A stretch of DNA of 64,000 bases, from the NCBI RefSeq assembly GCF_018881855.1, contig NZ_JACVPN010000002.1, positions 124,001-188,000 on the forward strand, read 5' to 3'. Of this stretch, positions 7,705 to 17,389 are shown in pieces. The notes under the pieces were generated by a model. It had not been told where the DNA came from, searched no databases, and saw nothing but the letters and a program-made list of their open reading frames with translations. Position 1 is the first letter of the stretch. Every line of letters begins with the position of its first letter. Position numbers and translations under genes: made by a program. The stretch is from Polynucleobacter sp. MWH-Berg-3C6 (GTDB lineage: Bacteria > Pseudomonadota > Gammaproteobacteria > Burkholderiales > Burkholderiaceae).

Positions 7705-7782
7705 GAACTAATAATAGAGATACCCCATGTCAATTGCTCTAGGCGTTTACCCGCGCGTCCGATCAAGCAAGCCCCAAATGAC

Positions 7783-7812
7783 AAAACCCTCACCATTTCT
7801 GATGAGGGTTTT
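7783..7812. terminator. Hairpin terminator downstream of the tRNA
   Basis: AAAACCCTCA (7783-7792) pairs with TGAGGGTTTT (7803-7812) over a 10-base loop. The minus-strand reading ends in T bases and lies seven bases beyond the tRNA 3' end, so it probably ends the rpoD-tRNA transcript. The plus-strand reading runs into TTTTCTTTT. Confidence 0.65.
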
Positions 7813-7818
7813 CTTTTC

Positions 7819-7895
7819 TGGTGGGCCCACCAGGACTTGAACCTGGGACCAAAGGATTATGAGTCCTCTGCTCTAACCAACTGAGCTATGGGCCC
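7819..7895 (-). tRNA. tRNA with CAT anticodon, probably tRNA-Ile2
   Basis: A complete 77-nt cloverleaf with encoded CCA. The acceptor is GGGCCCA/TGGGCCC, the D stem GCTC/GAGC, the anticodon stem GAGGA/TCCTT around CTCATAA, and the T stem CCAGG/CCTGG around TTCAAGT. A CAT anticodon could mean Met or lysidine-modified Ile2. The C4-G69 and C5-G68 pairs and the Ile2-like anticodon and variable region favour Ile2 over elongator Met. It starts 13 bases after the rpoD stop on the same strand and is probably cut from that transcript. Confidence 0.92.
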
Positions 7896-7908
7896 GCTAA
7901 TCCTTCGA

Positions 7909-10449
7909 TCAATCCTCCTCAAGGAAGGTCTTGAGTTTGTCGCTGCGGCTTGGATGACGCATCTTTCTCAAGGCTTTGGCTTCAATCTGACGAATACGCT
8001 CACGTGTTACGTCAAACTGTTTACCCACTTCTTCGAGAGTATGGTCTGTGCTCATTTCAACACCAAAGCGCATGCGCAGTACTTTTGCTTCACGTGGTGT
8101 TAATGAGTCCAGAACATCTTTAACAACGTCACGCATCGATTCATGTAAGGCTGCTTCAGCTGGGGCCAAGGTATTGCCGTCTTCAATGAAATCACCTAAA
8201 TGAGAATCTTCATCGTCACCGATTGGCGTCTCCATGGAGATTGGCTCTTTAGCAATCTTCATGATCTTACGAATCTTATCCTCCGGAATCTCCATCTTCA
8301 GCGCCAAAGTTGCAGCATCTGGCTCATGACCAGTTTCTTGCAAGATCTGACGGCTGATACGGTTCATCTTGTTGATCGTCTCAATCATATGAACTGGAAT
8401 ACGGATCGTACGTGCTTGGTCAGCAATAGAACGGGTAATTGCCTGACGGATCCACCAAGTTGCATAGGTAGAGAACTTATAGCCACGACGGTATTCAAAC
8501 TTATCTACCGCCTTCATCAAACCGATATTGCCTTCTTGAATCAAATCCAAGAACTGCAAACCACGGTTGGTGTATTTCTTGGCAATAGAGATTACTAGGC
8601 GCAAGTTGGCTACAGTCATCTCGCGCTTTGCCTCGCGGGCACGCTTCTCGCCAGCGATCATCTGCTTATTGACTTCTTTTAACTCAGGCAACGGAATGAC
8701 GACATTCTTCTGAATATCGATCAATTTCTGCTGAAGTTCCTGAATCGCAGGTACGTTACGTTGCAAAAGCGCGCTATATGGCTTGTTCTCTTTGAGTAAC
8801 TTATCAGTCCAAGTCAAATTCATGGACATCTTAGGAAACTCTTTTAATACTTCACCACGATTAACGCCAACTTTGTCTACCAATAAGCTCACGATACCGC
8901 GCTCAAGCTTCCATACTTGGTCAACTTGGGAACGCATGGTGTCGCATAACTTCTCAACACTTTTCGCGGTTAAGCGGAAACCGAGTAACTCGCCACGAAT
9001 CAGATCTTGTGCCTTGATATACGCTGGGCAGTTATAGCCGTCTTTATCAAAGGCACGGCGCATTTTGTCGGCTTGGGTACGAACAATGGCAAATTTCTCG
9101 AGAGAGATTTGTTTTAGTTCTTCAAGCTGCTTCGCATTCGCTGTTGCAGCACCACCACCGCCACCACCTTCATCTTCACCTTCTTCATCACCCTCTTCTG
9201 CATCGGGATCAATCTCTGGCTCATCAGGGCCCAACTTAATATCTTCTGCGTTTGGATCTACTAAACCATCCACAAACTGGTCGATCTCCATCTCGCCACT
9301 AGCAATCTTGTCTACGTTAGCAAGAATTTCAGCGATAGTGACTGGGCAAGCAGCCAAGGCCATCACCATATCCTTGAGACCCGCTTCAATCTTCTTCGCA
9401 ATAACGATCTCGCCTTCGCGAGTCAGCAAATCTACAGTACCCATCTCACGCATATACATGCGGACTGGATCGGTAGTACGACCGAATTCTGAATCAACCG
9501 TAGAAAGTGCTGCTTCAGCCTCTTCCTCAGCCTCTTCTTCTGAAGCTGCTGCGGCAGTGTTGTCAGACAGAATTAGTGTCTCTGCATCTGGCGCCTGCTC
9601 ATAAACAGTAATACCAATGTCATTTAACAAGCTGATCAAGGTTTCTAATGCATCAGCATCAGATAACTCATCAGACATGACGTCATTCATCTCGCCATGG
9701 GTCAAGTAACCCTTAGACATACCCATCTTGATCAAGGTCTTCAAGCGCGCACGACGTAATTCTTGTTGCTCTTCAGTACCTAATTGCTGAGCAGCAAACT
9801 CTTTTAAGAGCGCCTTCTCTTTTGCTTTGCGCTCACGTGCTTTTTGACGATCCGTTAAGACTGGCTCAGCGCCATCAGCAGGAACTTCAGCCTTGGCCTT
9901 GCGACCACGCTTTTTCTCTTCCTCAACCACTGGAGCAGCAACTTCAACTACCTTCGCTTTTTTGCCTTTGATCTCTTCTACTTTTGGTGCCGCTGTCGCT
10001 TTACCTTTTTTTGGTGGCTCAACCTTAACTGTTTTTGCAGGAGCAGACTTTGCAGCAACTTTCACTGGCTTTGCTGCTGCCTTAGTTGGAGTCTTAACTG
10101 GAGCCTTAACTGGTTTAGCAACTACCTTTTTCGCTACTGGTTTTGCAACAGCCTTAGATGCTGATTTAGGTGCTGATTTAGGCGCTGGTTTAGCAGCCTT
10201 CACGGGTTTGGCTGCTACTTTTTTAGCTACTGGTTTAGTAACAGCCTTTTTTGCAACCGGTTTAACTGGAGTCTTTGCTTTAGGCGCTGGTTTAGCAGCC
10301 TTCACTGGTTTGGCGACTTTTTTTGCAACAGGCTTCGCTGGGGCTTTAGGTTTGGTCTTCACCACTGGTTTAGCTAGGGCTTTCGCTTTGGACTTAGCTG
10401 CTGGTTTACTTGCTGGCTTAGCTGGTTTTTTGATCTTAGTATTAGGCAT
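7909..10449 (-). CDS. rpoD: RNA polymerase primary sigma factor RpoD with a long Lys/Ala/Pro-rich N-terminal extension
   Basis: This 846-aa housekeeping sigma factor directs RNA polymerase to most promoters. E. coli RpoD is 613 aa; the excess is mainly an extension of about 225 residues before region 1.1 (which begins near [18 protein letters not shown], 226 onward). Residues 1-150 are repeats of [17 protein letters not shown] and similar. A KKRGRKAK stretch near 179-186 resembles an AT-hook core. The non-conserved region has an acidic, Gly-rich loop. Region 1.2 ([11 protein letters not shown]), region 2 ([20 protein letters not shown]) and region 4 ([20 protein letters not shown]) are intact. 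It is the last protein gene of the macromolecular-synthesis operon. Confidence 0.97.
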   Translation of the reverse strand: MPNTKIKKPAKPASKPAAKSKAKALAKPVVKTKPKAPAKPVAKKVAKPVKAAKPAPKAKTPVKPVAKKAVTKPVAKKVAAKPVKAAKPAPKSAPKSASKAVAKPVAKKVVAKPVKAPVKTPTKAAAKPVKVAAKSAPAKTVKVEPPKKGKATAAPKVEEIKGKKAKVVEVAAPVVEEEKKRGRKAKAEVPADGAEPVLTDRQKARERKAKEKALLKEFAAQQLGTEEQQELRRARLKTLIKMGMSKGYLTHGEMNDVMSDELSDADALETLISLLNDIGITVYEQAPDAETLILSDNTAAAASEEEAEEEAEAALSTVDSEFGRTTDPVRMYMREMGTVDLLTREGEIVIAKKIEAGLKDMVMALAACPVTIAEILANVDKIASGEMEIDQFVDGLVDPNAEDIKLGPDEPEIDPDAEEGDEEGEDEGGGGGGAATANAKQLEELKQISLEKFAIVRTQADKMRRAFDKDGYNCPAYIKAQDLIRGELLGFRLTAKSVEKLCDTMRSQVDQVWKLERGIVSLLVDKVGVNRGEVLKEFPKMSMNLTWTDKLLKENKPYSALLQRNVPAIQELQQKLIDIQKNVVIPLPELKEVNKQMIAGEKRAREAKREMTVANLRLVISIAKKYTNRGLQFLDLIQEGNIGLMKAVDKFEYRRGYKFSTYATWWIRQAITRSIADQARTIRIPVHMIETINKMNRISRQILQETGHEPDAATLALKMEIPEDKIRKIMKIAKEPISMETPIGDDEDSHLGDFIEDGNTLAPAEAALHESMRDVVKDVLDSLTPREAKVLRMRFGVEMSTDHTLEEVGKQFDVTRERIRQIEAKALRKMRHPSRSDKLKTFLEED
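9998..10445 (-). repeat. Low-complexity degenerate repeat encoding the RpoD Lys/Ala/Pro tail
   Basis: The DNA is built from degenerate units of about 30-60 bases coding for AKPVAKK and [11 protein letters not shown] blocks, for example around 10190-10220 and 10275-10310. Such repeats are prone to slippage, so the length may vary between strains. The same bias leaves the opposite strand open over this stretch, which is not a gene. Confidence 0.7.
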
Positions 10450-10583
10450 TTATTAGCACTTACTCACATTACTGTTATTGATATCGACTGATTAAGTACA
10501 GCCCCGTAGTCCACTTGCCCAAAATTTCATCAAAATAAAGCGCAAGTAGCTGAATTAATTCATTTTTTTCTTGGGAACAGAGG

Positions 10584-10589
10584 ATTATA
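10584..10589 (-). promoter_or_regulatory. Candidate -10 element upstream of rpoD
   Basis: The minus strand reads TATAAT here, about 135 bases upstream of the rpoD start in the 222-base dnaG-rpoD gap. No good -35 hexamer stands at the expected distance. An imperfect hairpin (10606-10613 with 10630-10637) lies just upstream without a T run. An internal promoter here would let rpoD be expressed apart from dnaG. Confidence 0.4.
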
Positions 10590-10671
10590 GTCGATTGCGA
10601 CTTTTTTAGCCCTAATTTGCCTAAAAATAAGGGCTAATTTCAGGTATTTCTGGGGCTGTTTGGGTAAATTC

Positions 10672-12618
10672 TTAGGAGAACTTCAGTTTCTCGCCCAATT
10701 CTCGATATCTAGCCCGATCTTGGTCATTGGCGGTACCCCCGGCAATCTTTTGGGCAATAGCAGTCATTTCTTGCTTTAGGTGAGTCAGCTCAAGCTTTTT
10801 AAAGGCGCCCTCTAAATCTGCTTTAGCGCCATCAAGATCTAGATCAGAACCCATCACCCGATTTCTGAGTACTTCGTATAAAGGGGCAAGCTCACTTCGA
10901 GAGAGTTGATCTTGGAACATGGCAAAAGCTCCGGCGCCGACTGTTGCAGACTTTCCATCCTCACCCGGAATCAATTCAATTAAATCGCATTGTGATAACA
11001 GATCTTGCATGAGGGAAAGTGCTTTTGCTGATCGTTGCTCTGCTGCTTTGAGAGCGAGCGCCCGCTGATCGCTATTGAGCGCTTTACCTAAATGAGGGAA
11101 CTGAATGAGCACGCGCAACATTTGCTCTGCCAAGTCTGTTGGCGCTTTTGGTGGCTCGATATTTTGTGTCGAAACTCTTTTTGCAGAACCTTTAGAAGCT
11201 TGCCAAGGCGCACCCTGCCGATTGCTATTCGTAAAATTATTTTGATTACTCTGTGATCTTGCAGGGGCAGTTTGATATGAGGATTGCTGTTCAGGAACCG
11301 GTACTACCGTTAAGCCACAAAATGCTTCAAGTTCTGCTGGCGTTGTGTTGGTACGAATTGCCAGTTCACGCAAAATCTGAGTGCGCAATGCAATCGGTGG
11401 CATTGAAAGTAGTAAGGGCTTGGCCGCATGATGCGTATGTGCTCTGCCCTCTGGGGTTGTTAGCTCATGGCCCTCGCTCACAACCTTAAAGAAGAAGCTA
11501 GAGATAGACATCGCCTCTTTGATGACTTTTTCAAAAGCAGGGGCACCGTAAGCGCGAACATAACTGTCGGGATCATGTTCGGTTGGCAAGAATAAGAAAC
11601 GAATTTCTTTATCGTCAGACATGAGCGGCAAACAAGCCTCTAGTGCACGCTGTGCTGCTCGTTGACCGGCAGAGTCACCATCAAATGAGAAAACCACTTT
11701 ATCGGTTTGGCGCAGCAACATCCTCACATGGTTTGCTGTACAAGCGGTACCCAAGGTTGCTACTGCATTTGGGAAACCCAATTGCGCAAGTGCCACAACA
11801 TCCATATAGCCTTCGCACACTAAAACATATTCTTGCGCACGAATCGCTTGTCTTGCTTCAAATAATCCGTAGAGCGTATTGCCCTTAGAAAACAGTGGCG
11901 TCTCCGGAGAATTTAAATACTTGGGCTCGCCTTGATCCAAGATACGGCCACCAAAGCCAATCGTTTGACCTTTAGGGTTACGAATCGGGAACATGACACG
12001 ATCGCGGAAACGATCGTAGCGCTTGACTGGAGAGCCCTCAGACTGCTCACCCTGAATCACTAAACCACCTTCTACCAAGGTCTTGGCCACTTCATCATTG
12101 GTGTAAGGACCAAATACCGCCTCAAGACCTTGCCAGCCATCTGGGGCATATCCCAAGGCATAACGTTTTGCGATCTCACCGGTGAGGCCCCGACCCTTTA
12201 AATATTCCACCGCCCTGGTATTACCTTTGAGTTGCTGGCGATACCAATCTGCAGCCGAACTCATTACCTCACTTAAAGCCATTGCCTGCTGTTGTCTTGC
12301 AACATCATTAGCAGTGCGCTCTTCACGCGGCACATCTAAACCCGCAGATCTTGCTAGATCCTCAATCGCATCCACATATCCAAGACCGGAATACTCCATT
12401 AAGAAACTAATGGCCGATCCATGGGCACCGCAACCAAAGCAGTGGTAGAACTGTTTATTTGGCGAAACGGAGAATGAAGGGGATTTCTCTGAATGGAAGG
12501 GGCACAAACCTTGATAGTTTGCGCCGGCCTTTTTTAACTTCACGTGCTGCCCAACCACATCAACGATGTCAACCCGATTTAAAAGATCGGCAATGAAGGA
12601 TTGTGGAATGAGCGCCAT
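10672..12618 (-). CDS. dnaG: DNA primase
   Basis: This 648-aa protein synthesises RNA primers at the replication fork; E. coli DnaG is 581 aa. The CHC2 zinc finger has C39, H42, C60 and C63. The TOPRIM core is visible as EYVLVCEGYMDVVALAQ and VFSFDGDSAGQRAAQRA. A Gln/Asn/Ser-rich linker near 435-485 leads to the C-terminal helicase-binding domain. It is the third gene of the rpsU-yqeY-dnaG-rpoD operon, 51 bases after yqeY. Confidence 0.97.
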   Translation of the reverse strand: MALIPQSFIADLLNRVDIVDVVGQHVKLKKAGANYQGLCPFHSEKSPSFSVSPNKQFYHCFGCGAHGSAISFLMEYSGLGYVDAIEDLARSAGLDVPREERTANDVARQQQAMALSEVMSSAADWYRQQLKGNTRAVEYLKGRGLTGEIAKRYALGYAPDGWQGLEAVFGPYTNDEVAKTLVEGGLVIQGEQSEGSPVKRYDRFRDRVMFPIRNPKGQTIGFGGRILDQGEPKYLNSPETPLFSKGNTLYGLFEARQAIRAQEYVLVCEGYMDVVALAQLGFPNAVATLGTACTANHVRMLLRQTDKVVFSFDGDSAGQRAAQRALEACLPLMSDDKEIRFLFLPTEHDPDSYVRAYGAPAFEKVIKEAMSISSFFFKVVSEGHELTTPEGRAHTHHAAKPLLLSMPPIALRTQILRELAIRTNTTPAELEAFCGLTVVPVPEQQSSYQTAPARSQSNQNNFTNSNRQGAPWQASKGSAKRVSTQNIEPPKAPTDLAEQMLRVLIQFPHLGKALNSDQRALALKAAEQRSAKALSLMQDLLSQCDLIELIPGEDGKSATVGAGAFAMFQDQLSRSELAPLYEVLRNRVMGSDLDLDGAKADLEGAFKKLELTHLKQEMTAIAQKIAGGTANDQDRARYRELGEKLKFS

Positions 12619-12669
12619 CAGGCTAGCAGTATGAAACTGTTTTATTGACTTAGCTAGTCTCTTAATTAC

Positions 12670-13116
12670 TTATTTAGCGAGTGCGGCTTTTACTAAAGCA
12701 GAAACCTTACCCATATCAGCCTTACCAGCCAATTGACCTTTGAGGGCGCCAATCACTTTGCCCATATCTTGCGGCCCAGCAGCACCGGTAGAAGCCACTG
12801 CCGTAGCTACTGCAGCCTCTACTTCAGCATCTGACATTTGTGCAGGTAGATAGGCTTGCAAAATCGCCATCTCAGCAGCTTCGATTGCTACCAAATCATC
12901 ACGATTGGCTTTTTCGAACTGAGAGATCGAGTCTTTACGCTGCTTAATCATTTTTTCAACAGTAGCAATTACTGCCGCATCATCCAAAACAATCCGGTCA
13001 TCCACCTCACGTTGCTTGATAGCGGCTAGCAGTAACCGAATTGCTCCAAGGCGTGCAGTTTCTTTTGCACGCATTGCATTTTTCATATCTTCAGTTATTT
13101 GATCTTTTAGACTCAT
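12670..13116 (-). CDS. yqeY: GatB/YqeY domain protein
   Basis: This is a 148-aa YqeY-type protein related to the tail domain of the GatB amidotransferase subunit. Its role is unclear, with proposed links to tRNA or translation. The ATG at 13116 is chosen because it has AGGAAA upstream and starts the family-typical MSLKDQITEDMKNAMRAKE; the frame is open to 13188 but that stretch crosses the rpsU terminator. It sits between rpsU and dnaG, a common arrangement in beta-proteobacteria. Confidence 0.85.
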   Translation of the reverse strand: MSLKDQITEDMKNAMRAKETARLGAIRLLLAAIKQREVDDRIVLDDAAVIATVEKMIKQRKDSISQFEKANRDDLVAIEAAEMAILQAYLPAQMSDAEVEAAVATAVASTGAAGPQDMGKVIGALKGQLAGKADMGKVSALVKAALAK

Positions 13117-13170
13117 GGCATTTTCCTGATGTTGAATATCTCTAGCTGTGTTTAGCAATTCAAAAAGCAA

Positions 13171-13201
13171 AAACCCGCTGCGTTTCACCGTCAGCGGGTT
13201 T
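13171..13201 (-). terminator. Terminator/attenuator between rpsU and yqeY
   Basis: AAACCCGCTG (13171-13180) pairs with CAGCGGGTTT (13192-13201). On the minus strand the stem runs into TTTTTGCTTTTTG. It lies directly after rpsU and before yqeY, as the known attenuator between rpsU and dnaG does in E. coli, so it probably lowers expression of the downstream genes. Confidence 0.75.
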
Positions 13202-13236
13202 CAAAGCTTCTCGGTGAAGAGAGCTTTTAAATTCTA

Positions 13237-13449
13237 TTAGTAAAGCTTCTTAGGCAACATTTGGCTGCGAATACGCTTGTAATGGCGTTTTGCAGCAGCA
13301 GCCTTTTTACGCTTACGCTCAGCCGTTGGCTTCTCGTAAAACTCGCGTGCACGCAAGTCTGTCAAAAGACCATTTTTTTCAATGGTGCGCTTGAAACGGC
13401 GCAATGCCACTTCAAATGGTTCGTTTTCGCGGAGGCGGACTGTAGTCAT
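13237..13449 (-). CDS. rpsU: 30S ribosomal protein S21
   Basis: This 70-aa basic protein starts [20 protein letters not shown] and ends in the Lys/Arg-rich S21 tail with [17 protein letters not shown]21 is in the small ribosomal subunit and supports initiation at natural ribosome binding sites. It leads the macromolecular-synthesis operon. It diverges from tsaD with 77 bases between. Confidence 0.97.
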   Translation of the reverse strand: MTTVRLRENEPFEVALRRFKRTIEKNGLLTDLRAREFYEKPTAERKRKKAAAAKRHYKRIRSQMLPKKLY

Positions 13450-13502
13450 ACTTATTTAACTCGTATATGCTCGATAAATATCGAAAAATTAACTGAATTG
13501 CG

Positions 13503-13511
13503 ATTCTAGCA
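13503..13511 (-). promoter_or_regulatory. Extended -10 promoter for the rpsU operon
   Basis: On the minus strand this reads TGCTAGAAT, a TGn extended -10 with TAGAAT. Transcription would start near 13496 and give a leader of about 47 bases, which contains a small TCGAT/ATCGA hairpin. No convincing -35 is seen, which is usual for extended -10 promoters. Confidence 0.45.
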
Positions 13512-13526
13512 CGACCAAGCCAAAAA

Positions 13527-14600
13527 ATGATTGTTTTAGGAATAGAAACTTCTTGTGACGAGACCGGGGTGGCTTTATACAACACCACCCCCTGGGAAGA
13601 GGGCAAACCTGCATTCCAGGGCATTCTGGGCCAGGGTTTGCACTCCCAGATCGCTATGCACCGGGATTACGGGGGTGTTGTCCCAGAGTTGGCCTCAAGA
13701 GACCATATTCGGCGTGTTTTACCCCTTTTAGACCAATCTTTAGCCCAATCGGGCCTCAAATTGGCCGATATTGACGCGATAGCCTTCACCCAAGGCCCAG
13801 GTCTTGCTGGAGCCCTGCTGGTGGGCAGTGCTTTTGCCAAATCCCTAGCCCAGGGTCTCAATTTGCCTTCAATCGGGGTTCACCACCTTGAAGGACACCT
13901 ACTTTCCCCACTATTGGGTCAGACCACCCCTCTATTTCCCTTTATTGCACTTTTAGTCTCAGGAGGTCATACCCAACTCATGAAAGTGTCCGGCATTGGC
14001 CAATACGAACTTTTAGGCGAAACCTTAGATGATGCTGCCGGCGAAGCCTTTGATAAAACAGCCAAATTATTGGGCTTAGATTACCCAGGCGGCGCTGCGA
14101 TTTCCAAATTGGCTGAGAAGGGTCGTATTGGTATTTTTGATTTACCTAAACCGATGCTGCACTCTGGCGATTTGGATTTTTCTTTCTCGGGACTTAAGAC
14201 GGCAGTTCTCAATCAAGTGAAAAAGTTTGAAGAAAAAAAGATTGCAGATCCTTCTGAGGTGGCGCAATTTCATGCAGACCTTGCACACAGCTTTGTTGAC
14301 TCCATTGTTGCGGTGTTGGTGAGTAAGTCAGAGAAAGCGCTCAAGCAAACTGGCTGCAAACATTTAGTGCTAGCTGGCGGTGTAGGCGCAAATAGACAAT
14401 TACGTAATGCGCTCAATGACAAAGCCAAGAAAAATGGTTTTGAAGTGCACTATCCACCACTAGAGCTCTGTACCGATAATGGCGTGATGATTGCATTTGC
14501 GGGGGCGCTGCGTATGCTTGCTAAAAATAATGGCTCCACAACATCAGGAGCCTTCGATATCAAACCCCGTTGGGATTTGCAAAGCAATAATTTGATTTAG
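13527..14600 (+). CDS. tsaD: tRNA N6-adenosine threonylcarbamoyltransferase
   Basis: This 357-aa protein transfers the threonylcarbamoyl group to A37 of ANN-decoding tRNAs, together with TsaB and TsaE. It starts [18 protein letters not shown] and has the metal-binding HHLEGH motif. [32 protein letters not shown] and [11 protein letters not shown] are also typical. It diverges from rpsU, as commonly seen in proteobacteria, and converges on folE2 with 14 bases between. Confidence 0.97.
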   Translation: MIVLGIETSCDETGVALYNTTPWEEGKPAFQGILGQGLHSQIAMHRDYGGVVPELASRDHIRRVLPLLDQSLAQSGLKLADIDAIAFTQGPGLAGALLVGSAFAKSLAQGLNLPSIGVHHLEGHLLSPLLGQTTPLFPFIALLVSGGHTQLMKVSGIGQYELLGETLDDAAGEAFDKTAKLLGLDYPGGAAISKLAEKGRIGIFDLPKPMLHSGDLDFSFSGLKTAVLNQVKKFEEKKIADPSEVAQFHADLAHSFVDSIVAVLVSKSEKALKQTGCKHLVLAGGVGANRQLRNALNDKAKKNGFEVHYPPLELCTDNGVMIAFAGALRMLAKNNGSTTSGAFDIKPRWDLQSNNLI

Positions 14601-14614
14601 TTTGCCATAGTAGC

Positions 14615-15442
14615 TTATTTTTGATGACTAATTCTGGCAAAAGCGCTGTGATTATGAATCGATTCAAAGTTCTCAGCTTCCACCACAAAAGACCGGATAC
14701 GCTCATCAGCCTTGAGGTTGCCAGCTACATCGCGCACTAAATCTTCAACAAATTTAGGATTGCTGTAGGAGTGCTCAGTCACCCACTTCTCATCAGGGCG
14801 CTTGAGTAATCCCCACAACTCACTAGAAGCTTCGCTCTCTGCAGCAGTGATTAAATCCTCAACCGTCATTTTCGTTTGCGAATCAAGCATGACATCCATC
14901 GTTACATGAGAGCGTTGGTTATGCGCACCAAACTCTGAAATCTCTTTAGAGCAAGGACATAAACTCATCACTGGCACTTGAGCGCGTAATCCCAACTCAA
15001 CATCTAACTTACCTGCGGAATTTTGTTTGGCTCTTGCCATCCAAGTTACTTCGTAATCCATTAGGCTTTCTACACCTGATACTGGCGCAGCTTTTTTGAC
15101 GAAGTGGGTGTAAGTAAATTGCACATGACCTTCTTTAGCATCCAGCAAAGGCAGCATATCGCACACCATTGCAACTACTGTTGTACTGTCAATAGCCATT
15201 TCTTGTTTTTGCAAGAGCGCCATGAAACGCGACATATGCGTTCCCTTCACATGCGCAGGCAAAGCTACATCCATTTCGAACTGACCAACAGATGGAAAGT
15301 CTCCATAGGTGCTGCGAATCGTTAGCGGGTGACGGACACCGCGAATACCAACCTGCTCAATCGGCAAAGCGCGCTCATCCAATGTGGATTGCACATCGGG
15401 CATCGCACTGGCTTTGAGAAAGGCGGGGTTCATGTCATTCAT
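14615..15442 (-). CDS. folE2: GTP cyclohydrolase I type IB (FolE2)
   Basis: This 275-aa enzyme makes 7,8-dihydroneopterin triphosphate from GTP, the first step of folate synthesis. The type IB signature is visible: [20 protein letters not shown], holding the active-site Cys, and a conserved [11 protein letters not shown] near the C-terminus. The frame extends to a TTG at 15460, but the ATG at 15442 (MNDMNPAF) or the one at 15433 fits better. It is the last gene of the xseB-ispA-dxs-folE2 run, 25 bases after dxs. FolE2 can use metals other than zinc and often serves under zinc limitation. Confidence 0.93.
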   Translation of the reverse strand: MNDMNPAFLKASAMPDVQSTLDERALPIEQVGIRGVRHPLTIRSTYGDFPSVGQFEMDVALPAHVKGTHMSRFMALLQKQEMAIDSTTVVAMVCDMLPLLDAKEGHVQFTYTHFVKKAAPVSGVESLMDYEVTWMARAKQNSAGKLDVELGLRAQVPVMSLCPCSKEISEFGAHNQRSHVTMDVMLDSQTKMTVEDLITAAESEASSELWGLLKRPDEKWVTEHSYSNPKFVEDLVRDVAGNLKADERIRSFVVEAENFESIHNHSAFARISHQK

Positions 15443-15467
15443 AACTCTATTTTCAAGCAAAACGGGC

Positions 15468-17369
15468 TTATTTGCCTGAAATTACTGAATTTGCCATTAA
15501 TACTGCAGGAAAACGCTGCTTAATCGAATTGGCGATGCCTTCTGCATCCAGGCCACACTTGGACATGAGCAAGTTATAGTCGCCGTGCTCAATGAATTGA
15601 TCCGGAAGACCTAACTGTAAAAGGGGTTTATTGATTCCCAGATTTGAGAGCGCTTCCAAGCAAGCGCTACCTGCACCACCTTGAATAGCGCCATCCTCAA
15701 TCGTCACAAAATAATCATGCTCTGCGGCTAGAGTTTTGAGTAAATCAATATCGAGCGGTTTTACAAAGCGCATATTGGCAACGCTTGCATCGATCCCTTC
15801 AGCAACTTCAAGCGCTGGGTATAGCAAAGTACCAAACGCCAAGATGGCTACGCGATGTCCAGAAGGAGCATTCGATTTGCGACGAATCTCCCCTTTTCCA
15901 AATGGCAAGGTGCGCAACTCTTTAGAAGGAATAGTGCCTACACCTGCGCCTCTTGGATAGCGCACAGCACTTGGATGCGGCTGATGAAATGCAGTCGTCA
16001 AAAGATCACGGCACTCTGCTTCATCCGCTGGCGTCATCACCAACATATTTGGAATACAGCGTAAGTATGGAATGTCATAAGCGCCGGCATGGGTTGCGCC
16101 ATCGGCGCCAACTAAGCCAGCTCGATCTAATGCAAACAAAACTGGTAAATCTTGTATGGCCACATCATGAATCAGTTGATCGTAAGCACGCTGCAAGAAA
16201 GTGGAATAGATTGCTACTACTGGCTTCATACCCTCGCACGCCATACCAGCAGCGAAAGTGACCGCATGCTGCTCAGCAATACCGACATCGTAGTAACGCT
16301 TTGGAAAGTTTTTCTCAAACTCAACTAGGCCAGAGCCTTCACGCATTGCGGGTGTAATACCAACTAAGAGGGGATCTGCATTTGCCATATCGCACAACCA
16401 CTCACCAAATACTTGAGTGAAGGTTTTCTTACTGGCAACAGTTTTTTTAACGCCCTCCTCAGGGTTAAATTTACTAGGGCCGTGATAGAGCACAGGATCG
16501 GCTTCAGCCAACTCGTAGCCCTGGCCCTTTCTAGTCACCACATGGAGGAACTGCGGGCCACGACCTTCCAAAGCTAAGCGGCGTACGTTCTGCAACATCG
16601 GAATTAAGGCATCTAAATCATGGCCATCGATTGGGCCAAAGTAATTAAAACCAAACTCTTCAAAAATAGTTGAAGGTGAAACCATGCCCTTAGCATGATC
16701 CTCAAGTCGTTTTGCAAACTCACGCAGTGGTGGCGCAATAGATAAAACGCTATCAATTCCTTTTTTAGTAGCTGAGTAAATATTGCCGCTCAGCAATCTG
16801 GCTAGGTGGCGATTGAGCGCGCCCACCGCTGGAGAAATTGACATGTCGTTGTCATTCAGAATAACTACTAATGGCAGGTCTTCATACACACCAGCATTGT
16901 TCATAGCTTCAAATGCCATGCCACCGGTCATTGCGCTATCGCCAATGACGGCCACAGCTACATGACGCTCACCCTTGGTTTGAAATGCGCGTGCCATACC
17001 CATTGCTGCAGAAATACTCGTGGATGAGTGCCCAGTACCAAAGGCATCGAATTGGCTTTCAGAACGATGCGGAAAGCCCGACAATCCTTTGAACTGACGC
17101 AAGGTGCTCATGCGCTCACGCCGGCCAGTCAAAATTTTGTGGGGATAACTTTGGTGTCCCACATCCCAGACAATACGATCGTCTGGAGTATCAAAAACAT
17201 AGTGCAATGCAATCGATAATTCCACCGTCCCTAAGTTGGATGAGAGGTGTCCACCCGTTTTGGATACAGAATCCAATACAAACTGACGCAACTCATCAGC
17301 AAGCGCAGGCAATTCTTCGCGAGTCAGTTTTTTTAAATCTTCAGGAGAGTTGATGGAATCTAAGGTCAT
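15468..17369 (-). CDS. dxs: 1-deoxy-D-xylulose-5-phosphate synthase
   Basis: This 633-aa thiamine-diphosphate enzyme condenses pyruvate and glyceraldehyde 3-phosphate, the first step of the MEP isoprenoid pathway. The cofactor motif [18 protein letters not shown] and [14 protein letters not shown] are clear. The transketolase-like half shows [15 protein letters not shown] and [11 protein letters not shown]. It follows ispA after 20 bases. ispH of the same pathway is also in this window (48448-49389). Confidence 0.97.
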   Translation of the reverse strand: MTLDSINSPEDLKKLTREELPALADELRQFVLDSVSKTGGHLSSNLGTVELSIALHYVFDTPDDRIVWDVGHQSYPHKILTGRRERMSTLRQFKGLSGFPHRSESQFDAFGTGHSSTSISAAMGMARAFQTKGERHVAVAVIGDSAMTGGMAFEAMNNAGVYEDLPLVVILNDNDMSISPAVGALNRHLARLLSGNIYSATKKGIDSVLSIAPPLREFAKRLEDHAKGMVSPSTIFEEFGFNYFGPIDGHDLDALIPMLQNVRRLALEGRGPQFLHVVTRKGQGYELAEADPVLYHGPSKFNPEEGVKKTVASKKTFTQVFGEWLCDMANADPLLVGITPAMREGSGLVEFEKNFPKRYYDVGIAEQHAVTFAAGMACEGMKPVVAIYSTFLQRAYDQLIHDVAIQDLPVLFALDRAGLVGADGATHAGAYDIPYLRCIPNMLVMTPADEAECRDLLTTAFHQPHPSAVRYPRGAGVGTIPSKELRTLPFGKGEIRRKSNAPSGHRVAILAFGTLLYPALEVAEGIDASVANMRFVKPLDIDLLKTLAAEHDYFVTIEDGAIQGGAGSACLEALSNLGINKPLLQLGLPDQFIEHGDYNLLMSKCGLDAEGIANSIKQRFPAVLMANSVISGK

Positions 17370-17389
17370 TAAATTGATTTAATCTGTAT

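Noticed and set aside
9065-9604. Plus-strand open frame of 179 codons inside rpoD
   Set aside because: A Ser/Pro-run shadow of the acidic region of RpoD; no ribosome binding site or recognisable domain.
9893-10456. Long plus-strand open frame opposite the rpoD N-terminal repeat
   Set aside because: It exists only because the Lys/Ala/Pro codons leave the complement free of stops; the Ala/Thr/Gly-rich product has no family features and rpoD is certain on the other strand.
10606-10637. Hairpin in the dnaG-rpoD gap as a terminator
   Set aside because: TTAGCCCT/AGGGCTAA pairs, but the minus-strand stem is followed by A, not T, and the loop is long.
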